In this document: piece after piece, positions 26,050-34,635 of the stretch | Numbering within the stretch: position 1 is the first letter of the stretch | How the letters are laid out: every line of letters starts with the position of its first letter | Source: Ferrovibrio sp046294345 | GTDB lineage: Bacteria; Pseudomonadota; Alphaproteobacteria; Ferrovibrionales; Ferrovibrionaceae | Length of the DNA: 64,000 nucleotides | Assembly (NCBI GenBank): GCA_046294345.1 | Contig: JBKBJT010000009.1 | Coordinates: 45,611-109,610, forward strand | Direction: 5' to 3' | Made by a program: the position numbers and the translations under genes | The notes under the pieces: model-generated | The model's input: the letters and a program-made list of their open reading frames with translations, nothing else | The model's database searches: none | What the model was told of the DNA's origin: nothing

Positions 26050-27261
26050 TTAGTCGGCCGGGCGCATCTTCGCGACGTCGGCATCCGACGGCAGGAACTT
26101 GGCGCCGTCAGCATAATACCAGTCGGTCATGATGCCCTTGCCGTCCTTCAGGCCGATCTTGCCGACATAGGCACCCATGGTCGACTGATGGTCCTGCGGA
26201 CGATAAGTGATGTTGCCCAGCGGGGTGCTGTGCGTCAGCCCCTTCATCGCCGCCACCAGCTTCTCGGTATCCAGAGTGCCGGCCTTCTTGATCACGGCCG
26301 CGGCAGACTGCACCATCGCATAGCCGACGATGGAGCCCAGACGCGGATAGTCGTTGAACTTCTTCTGGTAGGCATCGGCAAAGGCCTTATGCTCCGGCGT
26401 GTTGATGGCATACCAGGGATAACCGGTGACCCACCAGCCGACCGGCGCCTCGTCCTTCAGCGGGTCGAGGTATTCCGGCTCGCCGGCCAGCAGGTTGAAC
26501 ACCGGCATGTTCTTGAACAGGTCGCGGGTCTGGCCTTCACGCACGAACTTGGCCAGGTCGGCGCCGAACAGCGAGGAGAAGATCGCGTCGGGCTTGGCGG
26601 CGGCAATCGCATCCGCCACCGCGCCGGCTTCGATCTTGCCCAGCGGCGGCGCCTGCTCGATCACGAACTCGACGTCGGGCTGGACTTCCTTCATCAGCTT
26701 CTTGAAAGCTGCCGTGGCCGACTGACCGTATTCGTAGTTCGGATAGACGATGGCCCAGCGCTTTTTCTTCAGCTTGGCCGCTTCCGGCACCAGCATCGCC
26801 GTCTGCATGTAGGTCGAGGCACGCAGGCGGAAGGTGTACTTGTTGCCCTGGTCCCAGACGATCTTGTCGGTCAGCGGTTCGGCAGCGATGAAAAGGACCT
26901 TCTTCTCCTTGGCGAAGCTGGCCACCGCCAGGCCGACATGGGAGGGGAAGGTGCCGATCAGGAAGGAGACCTTCTCGCGGGTCACCAGTTCCTCGGCGAT
27001 ACGCACCGCATCGCCGGGCTGGCCGTTATCGTCGCGACTGACGATTTCCAGCTTCTTGCCCAGCAGACCGCCGCTGGCGTTCACCTGCTCCACCGCCAGC
27101 TCCCAGCCCTTCTTGTAGGGCTCGAGGAAAGCGGCAAAGTTCTTGTAGGAATTCATCTCGCCAAGCTTGATGGTATCCTGCGCCTGAGCGCCACCCCCCA
27201 CCAGACCCGCCACTGCGATACCGAACGCTGCACTCCACTTCAACCATGTCCTGCGGTTCAT
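26050..27261 (-). CDS. LIV-type ABC substrate-binding protein, possible Tat substrate
   Basis: A 403-residue periplasmic binding protein of the peripla_BP_6 family. The N-terminus MNRRTWLKWSAAFG carries a twin-arginine pair with the RRxWLK spacing and is followed by a hydrophobic stretch and AQAQD cleavage site, so Tat export is possible. The mature part begins DTIKLGEMNSYKNFAAFLEPYKKGWELAVEQVNASGG and contains IELVSRDDNGQ-like EIVSRDDNGQPGDAVRIAEELV. It should capture the operon's substrate for the fused permease. The gene follows AA_synth by 51 nt and precedes the permease by 92 nt. Confidence 0.92.
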   Translation of the reverse strand: MNRRTWLKWSAAFGIAVAGLVGGGAQAQDTIKLGEMNSYKNFAAFLEPYKKGWELAVEQVNASGGLLGKKLEIVSRDDNGQPGDAVRIAEELVTREKVSFLIGTFPSHVGLAVASFAKEKKVLFIAAEPLTDKIVWDQGNKYTFRLRASTYMQTAMLVPEAAKLKKKRWAIVYPNYEYGQSATAAFKKLMKEVQPDVEFVIEQAPPLGKIEAGAVADAIAAAKPDAIFSSLFGADLAKFVREGQTRDLFKNMPVFNLLAGEPEYLDPLKDEAPVGWWVTGYPWYAINTPEHKAFADAYQKKFNDYPRLGSIVGYAMVQSAAAVIKKAGTLDTEKLVAAMKGLTHSTPLGNITYRPQDHQSTMGAYVGKIGLKDGKGIMTDWYYADGAKFLPSDADVAKMRPAD

Positions 27262-27312
27262 GTAAGCCCCTCCTGTGTGTAGTGTGATACCCCAACGCGT
27301 AACGCTAATGCC

Positions 27313-27897
27313 TTATCGCTGCCCGTCCTCGCCCTTGATCTCGTGGACCTGCAGGCCGCCGACGCGGGCATGCACGCGTCCACCCGTGCTCATGGCCAGG
27401 ATGAACGCGATCTCGTTGTCGCGCGGCCCGTCGGGCGCGCAGAATTCGATGGCATCGAAATGACTCCGCACATAGGCGGCGTTGATGTGATGCAGCGGAA
27501 TGTCGATACGGCTGCCCACCCCGGCCAGCTTTGTGGTGGACGGCACGATGGCCTTGGCGTTGCCCAGCACCTCGCGCATGGAATAACCGCCGGGCACATG
27601 CCACAGCGCGCCATGCTCCAGTTCACCGCCGGCGCCGACGATGGCACCCTTGCCATAAGCCTCGATCTCTTTCGGGTTGCCGCCCAAAGCCGCCACCAGC
27701 CGGCGCGTCAGTTCGACACCCACGGGCTTCAGCGCATCCATCATCGGCGTGATGTCTTCGACATAGCGGCCGGCATAGGGATTCTTCACCAGTGCGCCGA
27801 TCACGCCGCGGCGCGGCGGCTTGGCGACCTTGGCGCCGCCATCGTGAAAAATTTCGTCGGTAATGCAGACGATCCTGCGGACCTCGACCGATACCAT
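27313..27897 (-). CDS. Amino acid synthesis (AA_synth, PF06684-like) family protein
   Basis: A 194-residue protein matching the poorly characterised AA_synth family. Segments are RRIVCITDEIFHDGGAKVAKPPRRGVIGALVKNPYAGRY, AIVGAGGELEHGALWHVPGGYSMREVLG, AIVPSTTKLAGVGSRIDIPLHHINAAYVRSHFDAIEF. The name is historical; no reaction has been shown to my knowledge. It commonly sits beside UPF0280 and 6-hydroxynicotinate-reductase-like genes. Here it is four bases downstream of UPF0280. I chose ATG 27897; a GTG at 27924 is the alternative. Confidence 0.85.
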   Translation of the reverse strand: MVSVEVRRIVCITDEIFHDGGAKVAKPPRRGVIGALVKNPYAGRYVEDITPMMDALKPVGVELTRRLVAALGGNPKEIEAYGKGAIVGAGGELEHGALWHVPGGYSMREVLGNAKAIVPSTTKLAGVGSRIDIPLHHINAAYVRSHFDAIEFCAPDGPRDNEIAFILAMSTGGRVHARVGGLQVHEIKGEDGQR

Positions 27898-27901
27898 ATC
27901 C

Positions 27902-28789
27902 CTACCCCATTGCCTTTCGTACACTGGCCAGCAGCGTTTCGCCGCCGATGCTGCGATGCTCGCCCTGCAGCGAGAGGAATGCCGCGTGAATCAGGCCGGC
28001 GCGGCGCAGATCCTGCGCGCGGCCCAGACCCATCGACAAGGCTTCGTCCACGGCAAAAAACGGCAGTGTACCTACGTTCACCGTAACAGGTATCTCGCCC
28101 AGATCGGATTCATCGCGCAAAGCACTGGCAGGTTGGCGTTCAATCGCAGGATGATCAACATTCACGGCATTGGCGATGATGGTTGCCGCCGCGTCAGCCA
28201 TAGCAGCATCCGGCGCCAGCACGGTGACGGCATCGGCAATGCCGCGCGAAAACGAACGACCGCGCCAACCGGAGGTGGCGATTCCGCGTGATGGTTGTTC
28301 TGCAACCAGAGTCGCAACCGCGTCCAGATGTGGCAGATCGGGATTGCAGATCACGGCAGCGCGCAGCGACTCAGCCGGCGCCAGATGGAAGGCGATGTCG
28401 CCGCCGTTATTCACATAGGCTTTGTCCAATGCGGTATCGCACAGCATGGCCTGCAGGATTTCATCCGCCACCGAGCCGGCCACGGCCGCCATCGGCGTGA
28501 TGAACACATCGCGATACGGCCAGCAGGCCGCCGCCATGCGCCGGGCCACCGGGCCGCGCAGCAGCGGATGGGCATGCTTCAGCGGCTTGCGCAAGGCATG
28601 CAGCTCGCTCACCAGCACGCCAAGGATATCCTGGAAACGTGCCACCGCCTGCTCATAGGCGCGCTGCCGTTCGGCGGCCGGGCCGAAGGCCTCGACGATC
28701 AGGTCGATCGGCCCGTGCTGCAGGTGCAGGCGTGGCGCGGCCGGATCGCTGCCGCTGAGCCAGACGGCGCTGGGCGGTTGGCCGGTCAC
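27902..28789 (-). CDS. UPF0280 family protein
   Basis: A 295-residue protein of the UPF0280 group, which is distantly ApbE-like in fold. Visible parts are GPIDLIVEAFG, MAAACWPYRDVFITPMAAVAGSVADEIL, AYVNNGGDIAFHLAP, and SRGIATSGWRGRSFSRGIADAVTVLA. The ApbE superfamily attaches FMN to proteins in some members; whether UPF0280 members do is not known to me. The start overlaps the reductase gene by four bases, so it is tightly coupled to it and may mature or assist that enzyme. No signal peptide is seen. Confidence 0.88.
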   Translation of the reverse strand: MTGQPPSAVWLSGSDPAAPRLHLQHGPIDLIVEAFGPAAERQRAYEQAVARFQDILGVLVSELHALRKPLKHAHPLLRGPVARRMAAACWPYRDVFITPMAAVAGSVADEILQAMLCDTALDKAYVNNGGDIAFHLAPAESLRAAVICNPDLPHLDAVATLVAEQPSRGIATSGWRGRSFSRGIADAVTVLAPDAAMADAAATIIANAVNVDHPAIERQPASALRDESDLGEIPVTVNVGTLPFFAVDEALSMGLGRAQDLRRAGLIHAAFLSLQGEHRSIGGETLLASVRKAMG

Positions 28790-30279
28790 GGCTGCTCCTC
28801 GGCGGTAGGCTTGGTGATCGGCCAGGGATTGTCCGGCCGCCAGGCCAGCTTGCTGAGGCGCCCGGTCTGCAGCACGTCGTCAAGCTGCACCACATAATCC
28901 ATGTGGCCGCCCAACGCCGCGTAATCGTCGCGCCGCAAAGTGAACTCGATCGGCGCCACCAGGGCCGGCGTCGGCACATAACCGAAGGAATTGTCCGGCA
29001 TGCGCGCCACATCCACCATGTAGGTGATGCCGCCGCCCGGCCAGACATAGACCGGCGCGCCGCCCGAGGTGACGCGCGTGAGGCGATCCTTCACCGACAG
29101 GGTCAGGCGCACGGGGTTCTCCGTCACGCCGGCGCGCAGGGAACCGCCAGCACCAGCCATGAACAGCACGGTGCACAGCGAAGGTTCGCAATTCTCGGCG
29201 ATGCGCTCCACCACCTTGGTGATCGGCGCCGGCATCTCGGCCGGCTGCGGCTTCAGGTCCTGGTCCAGCACATACCAGGCGCTGTGTTCGCCGGTGGTGG
29301 AAACCATCAGCAGCCGCATGCCGGGCCAGGCCGTCTTGGGGTCGATGCTTTCGATGATCTCGAGCGGATCGGAAACATTGGTGCCGCCCCAGCCCAGGCC
29401 CGGATCGGCCACCTGGAAATAGCGGCCCGGCGTGGACTTGCGCCCGCGCACGCGGATGCCCGACAGCTTCATGTCGAGGAAACGGCCGGCCTGATGCTCG
29501 GTCAGCACGCCGGTGATGTGGTCGTCCACCACGATCACCTCGTCGGCATGGCCCAGCCATTGCTTGGCGAAGATGCCGATGGTGGCCGAGCCGCAGCCCA
29601 CGCGCATGCGCGCCTCGGGCTTGCCATTCACGATGGGCGGCCTGTTGGCCTGGATCACGACTTCGGCGCCGCCATCGATCTGCACGGTCACGGCCTGCTT
29701 GTTGCTGAGCGCCAGCAGGGCGTCGCAGGTGACGGTGCCTTCCTTCTTGCTGCCGCCGGTCAGGTGATGCACGCCACCCAGCGACAGCATCTGCGAACCA
29801 TATTCGGTGGTGGTGACATGGCCGATGGCCTCGCCATTCACCCGCACGGCGGCCTGTTCGGCACCCAGGTAGCGGTCGGTGTCGATTTTCACCTTCACGC
29901 CGCAATAGCTGAAGATGCCCTCGGTCACCACGGTCACCATGTCGACGCCGTCATGCTGCGAGGCGACGATGAAGGGTGCCGGCTTGTAATCGGGATAGGT
30001 GGTGCCGGCGCCGACGCCGGTGACAAAGGCTGCGGGCGGAGGTGCTGCCACGCTGCCGTTCCAGCCCTCGCTGCCCGACAGGAAGGGCGTGACGCTGCCG
30101 CCCTGGGCAATGGCGCGTTCGGTGATGATCAGCGGATCGACGCGGGTGAGCACGCCTTCGACATTGGCGTAACGGTCGCAGGCGCCGGCCTTGCCCGGAC
30201 GGATGCGGCACAGCACCGGACAGGCATCGCAGCGGACGACATCGTCCTTGACGGCTTCGGCGGTGGCAACGACGGTCAT
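28786..30279 (-). CDS. 6-hydroxynicotinate reductase-like protein
   Basis: A 497-residue protein that I match from memory to the 6-hydroxynicotinate reductase family, which converts 6-hydroxynicotinate to 1,4,5,6-tetrahydro-6-oxonicotinate with reduced ferredoxin. The N-terminus has a ferredoxin-like cysteine set Cys17, Cys20, Cys24 and Cys34 (CDACPVLCRIRPGKAGACDRY). The rest includes VTEGIFSYCGVKVKIDTDRYLG, RMRVGCGSATIGIFAKQWLGHADEVIVVDDHITGVLTEHQAG and GAPVYVWPGGGITYMVDVARMP. It lies between a Mo-hydroxylase and UPF0280. Substrate identity is inferred; a related N-heterocycle is equally possible. Confidence 0.72.
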   Translation of the reverse strand: MTVVATAEAVKDDVVRCDACPVLCRIRPGKAGACDRYANVEGVLTRVDPLIITERAIAQGGSVTPFLSGSEGWNGSVAAPPPAAFVTGVGAGTTYPDYKPAPFIVASQHDGVDMVTVVTEGIFSYCGVKVKIDTDRYLGAEQAAVRVNGEAIGHVTTTEYGSQMLSLGGVHHLTGGSKKEGTVTCDALLALSNKQAVTVQIDGGAEVVIQANRPPIVNGKPEARMRVGCGSATIGIFAKQWLGHADEVIVVDDHITGVLTEHQAGRFLDMKLSGIRVRGRKSTPGRYFQVADPGLGWGGTNVSDPLEIIESIDPKTAWPGMRLLMVSTTGEHSAWYVLDQDLKPQPAEMPAPITKVVERIAENCEPSLCTVLFMAGAGGSLRAGVTENPVRLTLSVKDRLTRVTSGGAPVYVWPGGGITYMVDVARMPDNSFGYVPTPALVAPIEFTLRRDDYAALGGHMDYVVQLDDVLQTGRLSKLAWRPDNPWPITKPTAEEQP

Positions 30280-30295
30280 GGCTGCCCTCCTCGCT

Positions 30296-33022
30296 TCACT
30301 CTGCCGCCTGCGGCAGGTTTTTCAGTGCCGCATGCAAACGATGCGGCAGCACAGGCACCTCGGTGACGCGCACGCCGGTGGCATGACGGATCGCGCCCAG
30401 GATGGCCGGCGCGGTGGCCACCAGGCCCGGCTCGCCGACGCCCTTGGCGCCAAAAGGCCCGAGGGGTTCGGCATCCTCGATCATCAGCACCTCGATCTCC
30501 GGCACGTCGCCCACGGTGGGGATCAGGTAATCATGCAGGTTCTCGGTGCGGCCCGGCAGATATTCCTCCATCAGCGCAAGGCCCAGTCCTTGCGCGATGC
30601 CGCCATGGATCTGGCCTTCCACCTGGGTTGGATTCACGGCCTTGCCCACATCGTGAGCGGCAATGATTTTCTTCACCTTCACGGTGCCGAGTTCGGTATC
30701 CACCTCGACCAGCGCCATCTGCGCCGCGAAGCCATAGGTGGCATAGGGCACACCCTGACCATTGGCATCCAGCATAGTGGTGGGCGGATCGAACCGTCCT
30801 TCGCCCATCAGCACGTCGCCATTGTCGTTCAGGCGCGGCAGGGCAGCCAGATCGATGCGGCGCACCACGCCGCCATCCTCCACCACCAACGAGACGCCAT
30901 CAAAAGCCAGCTTCGCCTGATCGCCGGCATTGGCCAGCCGCAGGATCTGGCCGCGCAGGTCGCGGGCCGCCAGTTCCACCGCCTTGCCCGACACGAAGGT
31001 CTGCCGCGAGGCCGAGGTCTTGCCGGCATCCTCCGTGCGGTCGGTATCGCCCATCACGTAGTCGATGCGATCCATCGTCACGCCCAGCGCATCGGCCAGG
31101 ATCTGCACGAAGATGGTGTTCGACCCCTGCCCGATATCGACGGCACCATTGTAGAAGAACACACGACCATCGGCGCGCAGGGCGATCCGCATGGTGGAGG
31201 GATTCGAGATCGAGGTATTGCCCAGGCCATACCACATGCAGCCGATACCCACGCCGCGCCGCACGCCCTTGCGGCGGGCATTGAAGGCCTCGGCCTCGGC
31301 CTTCAGGGCCTGCCATTGCGGCCGCAGGGCGTCGATGCAGGCAGCCAGACCGGCCGAATGCTCCAGCTTGTGGCTGGTCGCGGTCAGGTCGCCGGCGCGC
31401 AAAGCGTTGCGGTGACGGATTTCCAGCCGGTCGATCTTCAGCCGTTCGGCCAGGTCGTCCATCAGGGTTTCATGAGCAATCGCGGCCTGCGGCACGCCGA
31501 AGCCGCGGAAGGCGCCGGACGGCGGCGCATTGGTGAGCAGCGCGCAGCTGCGGTTCTTCACATGCGGCACCAGATACGGGCCGCTGGCATGCACCGGCAC
31601 GCGATTGGCGACTGTCGGCCCCCAGCTGGCATAGGCACCGGTATCGAAGTCGGCATGGGTTTCAACGGCCACCAGCCTGCCGTCCTTGGCTGCGCCGAAT
31701 TTTGCGCTGATGCGCGCCGGATGGCGTTTGGTGCTGGAGGCCATGCTTTCCGGCCGCGTGTAGACGCAGGCCACAGGGCGATTGAGGTTCCAGGCCGCCA
31801 GCGCGATCAGCGGCTGCACGGAAACATCCAGCTTGCCGCCGAAGCCGCCGCCGCAGGCCGTGGGCACGATACGCACGCGGTCGGGCGGCAATTGCATCAC
31901 GCTCGCCACCTCGTCGCGATCCATATAGGGCGCCTGGGTGGTGGCATGGATCTCGATCCGGTCGCCGACACGGATGGCCCAGCCGGCTTCCGGCTCGATA
32001 TACGCATGCTCGACAAAACTGGTCTGGAACCGGCCTTCGACGATGGCGGCAGCCTGGGTAAAGCCCTGCTCGACATCGCCCTTGGTGACGTTGCCGCGGA
32101 TCAGCACGTTGCCCGGCTTGTCGGCCTGCACCAGCTTGGCATCTGCCGCGGCAGCAGCGATCACGCCGCTGACCGGCTCTTCCGGCACGTACTGGATCGG
32201 CAGGTCTTCCGGCTTCACGGCTTCCACCGCCTCGCGCGGGCCGACCAGGGCGATCACCGCCTCGCCGCGATAACGCACCAGCCCGTCGGCCAGCACCGGC
32301 TGGTCCTTGGCCTCAAAAATGGCGAAACCATTGCGCGGCACGTCGGCGGCCGTAAACACCCGCTCAAGGCCGTATTTGCGGATCGCATCCGAGAAATCGC
32401 CCAGCGTGAACGTGGCGCGGGCATGCGGGCTGCGGATCACGCGCAGCCACAGGGCATCGGCCGGAATGTAGTCGGCGCCATATTTCTCGCTGCCATCCAC
32501 CTTGGCCTGGCCATCGACCTTCACGCTGCGCGCACCGACTGCATGGCCCAGTGCGGGCTGCGGCGGCAGGTCGGGCGTGCGCGAAGCATCCAGCACGGCC
32601 TCGACGATCTTGCGATAGCCGGTGCAGCGGCACAGCACGCCGCCGATGGCGTCCATCACCTGGCTTTCGCTCGGGCGCGCGGTTTCGGCCAGCAGGTCGG
32701 TCGCCGCCATCAGCATGCCGGGCGTGCAGATGCCGCATTGCGCGGCGCCGTGCTTCAGGAACGCGCGCTGCAGGCGCGACAGGCTGCCATGGGCCTTCAG
32801 GCCTTCCACCGTCACCACCGGCTGGCCGACGGCCTGCCCGACCGGGGTCAGGCAGGAACAGACCTGCCTGCCTGCCAGCATCACCGTGCAGGCGCCGCAA
32901 TCGCCGGCATTGCAGCCGACCTTCGTGCCGGTCAGGCCCAGGTCGTCGCGCAGCACGTCGCTCAGGCGTTTCAGCGGCGAACCCTGGTAGGTATGCGGCT
33001 TTCCATTGACGATCAGACGCAT
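30296..33022 (-). CDS. Fused [2Fe-2S]/molybdenum-cofactor hydroxylase (xanthine dehydrogenase family)
   Basis: A 908-residue fusion of the iron-sulfur and molybdopterin subunits. Residues 1 to about 155 carry the plant-type cluster Cys37, Cys42, Cys45 and Cys57 and the second cluster in QCGICTPGM and GVLCRCTGYRKI. The Mo-binding domains follow with FVEHAYIEPEAGWA, TACGGGFGGKLDVSVQPL, APPSGAFRGFGVPQA and the catalytic Glu in GAKGVGEPGLV. The size and order resemble the D. gigas aldehyde oxidoreductase, but here a FAD gene is adjacent. It would hydroxylate an N-heterocycle (for instance nicotinate at C6) or an aldehyde. Confidence 0.92.
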   Translation of the reverse strand: MRLIVNGKPHTYQGSPLKRLSDVLRDDLGLTGTKVGCNAGDCGACTVMLAGRQVCSCLTPVGQAVGQPVVTVEGLKAHGSLSRLQRAFLKHGAAQCGICTPGMLMAATDLLAETARPSESQVMDAIGGVLCRCTGYRKIVEAVLDASRTPDLPPQPALGHAVGARSVKVDGQAKVDGSEKYGADYIPADALWLRVIRSPHARATFTLGDFSDAIRKYGLERVFTAADVPRNGFAIFEAKDQPVLADGLVRYRGEAVIALVGPREAVEAVKPEDLPIQYVPEEPVSGVIAAAAADAKLVQADKPGNVLIRGNVTKGDVEQGFTQAAAIVEGRFQTSFVEHAYIEPEAGWAIRVGDRIEIHATTQAPYMDRDEVASVMQLPPDRVRIVPTACGGGFGGKLDVSVQPLIALAAWNLNRPVACVYTRPESMASSTKRHPARISAKFGAAKDGRLVAVETHADFDTGAYASWGPTVANRVPVHASGPYLVPHVKNRSCALLTNAPPSGAFRGFGVPQAAIAHETLMDDLAERLKIDRLEIRHRNALRAGDLTATSHKLEHSAGLAACIDALRPQWQALKAEAEAFNARRKGVRRGVGIGCMWYGLGNTSISNPSTMRIALRADGRVFFYNGAVDIGQGSNTIFVQILADALGVTMDRIDYVMGDTDRTEDAGKTSASRQTFVSGKAVELAARDLRGQILRLANAGDQAKLAFDGVSLVVEDGGVVRRIDLAALPRLNDNGDVLMGEGRFDPPTTMLDANGQGVPYATYGFAAQMALVEVDTELGTVKVKKIIAAHDVGKAVNPTQVEGQIHGGIAQGLGLALMEEYLPGRTENLHDYLIPTVGDVPEIEVLMIEDAEPLGPFGAKGVGEPGLVATAPAILGAIRHATGVRVTEVPVLPHRLHAALKNLPQAAE

Positions 33023-33028
33023 CGGACC

Positions 33029-33880
33029 TCAGTTCCCCTTCTGCTTGCCCAGCACGGTCAGTGCGCGCCGCACCAGCACCTCTGCGGCCTCGCGGCGATA
33101 ACCGGCCGTGGCGCGGATGTCGTCGATGGGCGACAGCGCATCGAAATGCGCCGGTTTCACGCGGTTGGCCAGCGCGGCATTCACCCGGCGGCCGATCAGT
33201 TCGGATTCGAGGAAGGACAGGCGCTGGGCCACCGCCGAGCAGGCGCCCACCGCCACGCTGGCGCCCGACACCACGCCGCCTTCGTTCTCCAGCACCACGG
33301 CGACCATGGCAATCGAAATCACCAGGTATTCGCGCGCGCCAAGCTTGAGGAACACGCTGCGCGCCTCCTTCTTCGGGCGCGGCACCAGCACGGCGGAAAC
33401 CAGCTCGCCGGGCTTCAGCACCGTGCGGCGATTGCCGGTGATGAAATCGTTTAACGGCACCTCGCGCCGGCCGTTGCGGCCGTGGATTTCCACCTTCGCC
33501 CGCATCGCCAGCAGCGGCGGCACGCTGTCGGCCGCCGGCGAGGCGTTGCACAGATTGCCCGCCACGGTGCCGGAATTCTGGATCTGCGTGCCGCCGATCT
33601 GGCGCGCGGCCTGGCGCAGGGCATCGAAAAGCGGCGGCAGGTCGGCATTGGCCACCGCGCTCCAGCTGGTGGTGGCGCCGATGCGCCAGCCTTCGTCGCT
33701 TTCGCCGATGCCCTGCAGATAGGGGATGCCGGTGATGTCCAGCACATCCTCGTCCAGCGCCCTGCCGACGCGGGCCGGATAGAAATCGGTGCCACCGGCC
33801 AGGATGACCGCATTGGCGTGAATAGCGCTCAGATGCTTGAGCGCCTCCTCCAGACTCGTCGGACGCACATACGACGCCAT
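33029..33880 (-). CDS. FAD-binding subunit of the molybdenum hydroxylase (xanthine dehydrogenase family)
   Basis: A 283-residue medium subunit. The FAD pyrophosphate motif AVILAGGTDFYP is near residues 24-35, GGTQIQNSGTVAGNLCNASPAADSVPPLLAM follows, and the CO_deh_flav_C domain covers about residues 170-280. It passes electrons from the Fe-S clusters of the adjacent fused subunit to an acceptor. The ATG at 33880 begins the family's usual MxxYxRPxSLEEAL, so the longer frame to 34015 is rejected as promoter DNA. It is the first enzyme gene of the operon, seven bases ahead of the fused subunit. Confidence 0.93.
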   Translation of the reverse strand: MASYVRPTSLEEALKHLSAIHANAVILAGGTDFYPARVGRALDEDVLDITGIPYLQGIGESDEGWRIGATTSWSAVANADLPPLFDALRQAARQIGGTQIQNSGTVAGNLCNASPAADSVPPLLAMRAKVEIHGRNGRREVPLNDFITGNRRTVLKPGELVSAVLVPRPKKEARSVFLKLGAREYLVISIAMVAVVLENEGGVVSGASVAVGACSAVAQRLSFLESELIGRRVNAALANRVKPAHFDALSPIDDIRATAGYRREAAEVLVRRALTVLGKQKGN

Positions 33881-33914
33881 TGGACTTGGGGCCTCCCCGC
33901 TGGCATCCCGCTGC

Positions 33915-33937
33915 GTTGTCCGCCCTGCACGGACAAC
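33915..33937. promoter_or_regulatory. Inverted repeat, candidate MarR operator
   Basis: Perfect 8-bp arms GTTGTCCG (33915-33922) and CGGACAAC (33930-33937) with a 7-nt centre, 35 nt upstream of the FAD-subunit start and just downstream of the predicted transcription start. This is a roadblock position for a repressor such as the MarR protein encoded next door. Confidence 0.5.
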
Positions 33938-33947
33938 ATCATTCGTG

Positions 33948-33975
33948 TGCATATGATGCTGCGATGCTGCCTCAA
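33948..33975 (-). promoter_or_regulatory. Possible promoter of the N-heterocycle operon
   Basis: On the minus strand TTGAGG (33975-33970), a 16-nt spacer and TATGCA (33953-33948). The surrounding 33938-34055 stretch is AT-richer than neighbours and holds further TTGAC hexamers, so the exact start is uncertain. Confidence 0.33.
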
Positions 33976-34055
33976 AAGAGTCAACGTCAAAATATAAGCA
34001 TCGCCTGCACAGCAATGCGGCAGTGCAGCATGAAGCGAAAATCGAGTGAAAAGGC

Positions 34056-34514
34056 TTATGTGATGCGCTTGAGCAGCGCGAGGAACTGCTGCTGCTCGGC
34101 CGGCGAGAGCGGATCGAGCGTCGCCTTGCTTACTTTCGGACCATTGGCCAGCAGGCGTTCGACCAGTTCGCGGCCGCTCGATGTCAGGCTCAGGCAGCGG
34201 CGGCGTTTGTCGTTCTTGTCCGGGCGATGCGAGATCAGCTTGCGGCCGGTGAGCCGGCGGATCACGCCCTGGATGGTGGCCGGGTCCATTGCGGTCAGCC
34301 GGCCGAGATGGTTCTGCGACAGCTCGCCCATCTCATACAGCTTCACCAGCGCGGCATATTGCGTCGGCGTCACCTGGGCATCGCCGATCATGGCAATAAA
34401 CAGGGCGGTGTGCCGCTGATGCGCCCGACGGATCAGATGGCCGACCTGATCCTCCAGCACATAACCGTCGGGCATGCTGGCGGGCGCGGTCTTGATCTCG
34501 GGCTTCATGTTCAT
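34056..34514 (-). CDS. MarR-family transcriptional regulator
   Basis: A 152-residue winged-helix regulator. The DNA-binding part is about residues 48-115: VTPTQYAALVKLYEMGELSQNHLGRLTAMDPATIQGVIRRLTGRKLISHRPDKNDKRRRCLSLTSSGRELV, with the wing at the DKNDKRRR stretch. MarR proteins usually repress aromatic or N-heterocycle catabolic genes and release DNA when they bind a pathway compound. It lies directly upstream of the FAD-subunit gene on the same strand with a 175-nt gap holding an inverted repeat, so it is the obvious candidate controller of the downstream operon. Confidence 0.9.
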   Translation of the reverse strand: MNMKPEIKTAPASMPDGYVLEDQVGHLIRRAHQRHTALFIAMIGDAQVTPTQYAALVKLYEMGELSQNHLGRLTAMDPATIQGVIRRLTGRKLISHRPDKNDKRRRCLSLTSSGRELVERLLANGPKVSKATLDPLSPAEQQQFLALLKRIT

Positions 34515-34635
34515 CGCGGGACATTTCCTCGGCAGCCGGCCATGGTCAGTCCGGCCGATCGCAGTCTAACCAAGCCAGTCTAACCGGGCCGGCAGGCCCG
34601 GGCCAAGCCATTCGGCGGGCGAGCGCCGGCCCGCC

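Noticed and set aside
30191..33454. 1087-codon open frame on the plus strand across the Mo-hydroxylase genes
   Set aside because: Antisense shadow of a GC-rich gene: His/Gly/Ala/Arg-rich translation, no domains, and the minus frame is a complete enzyme.
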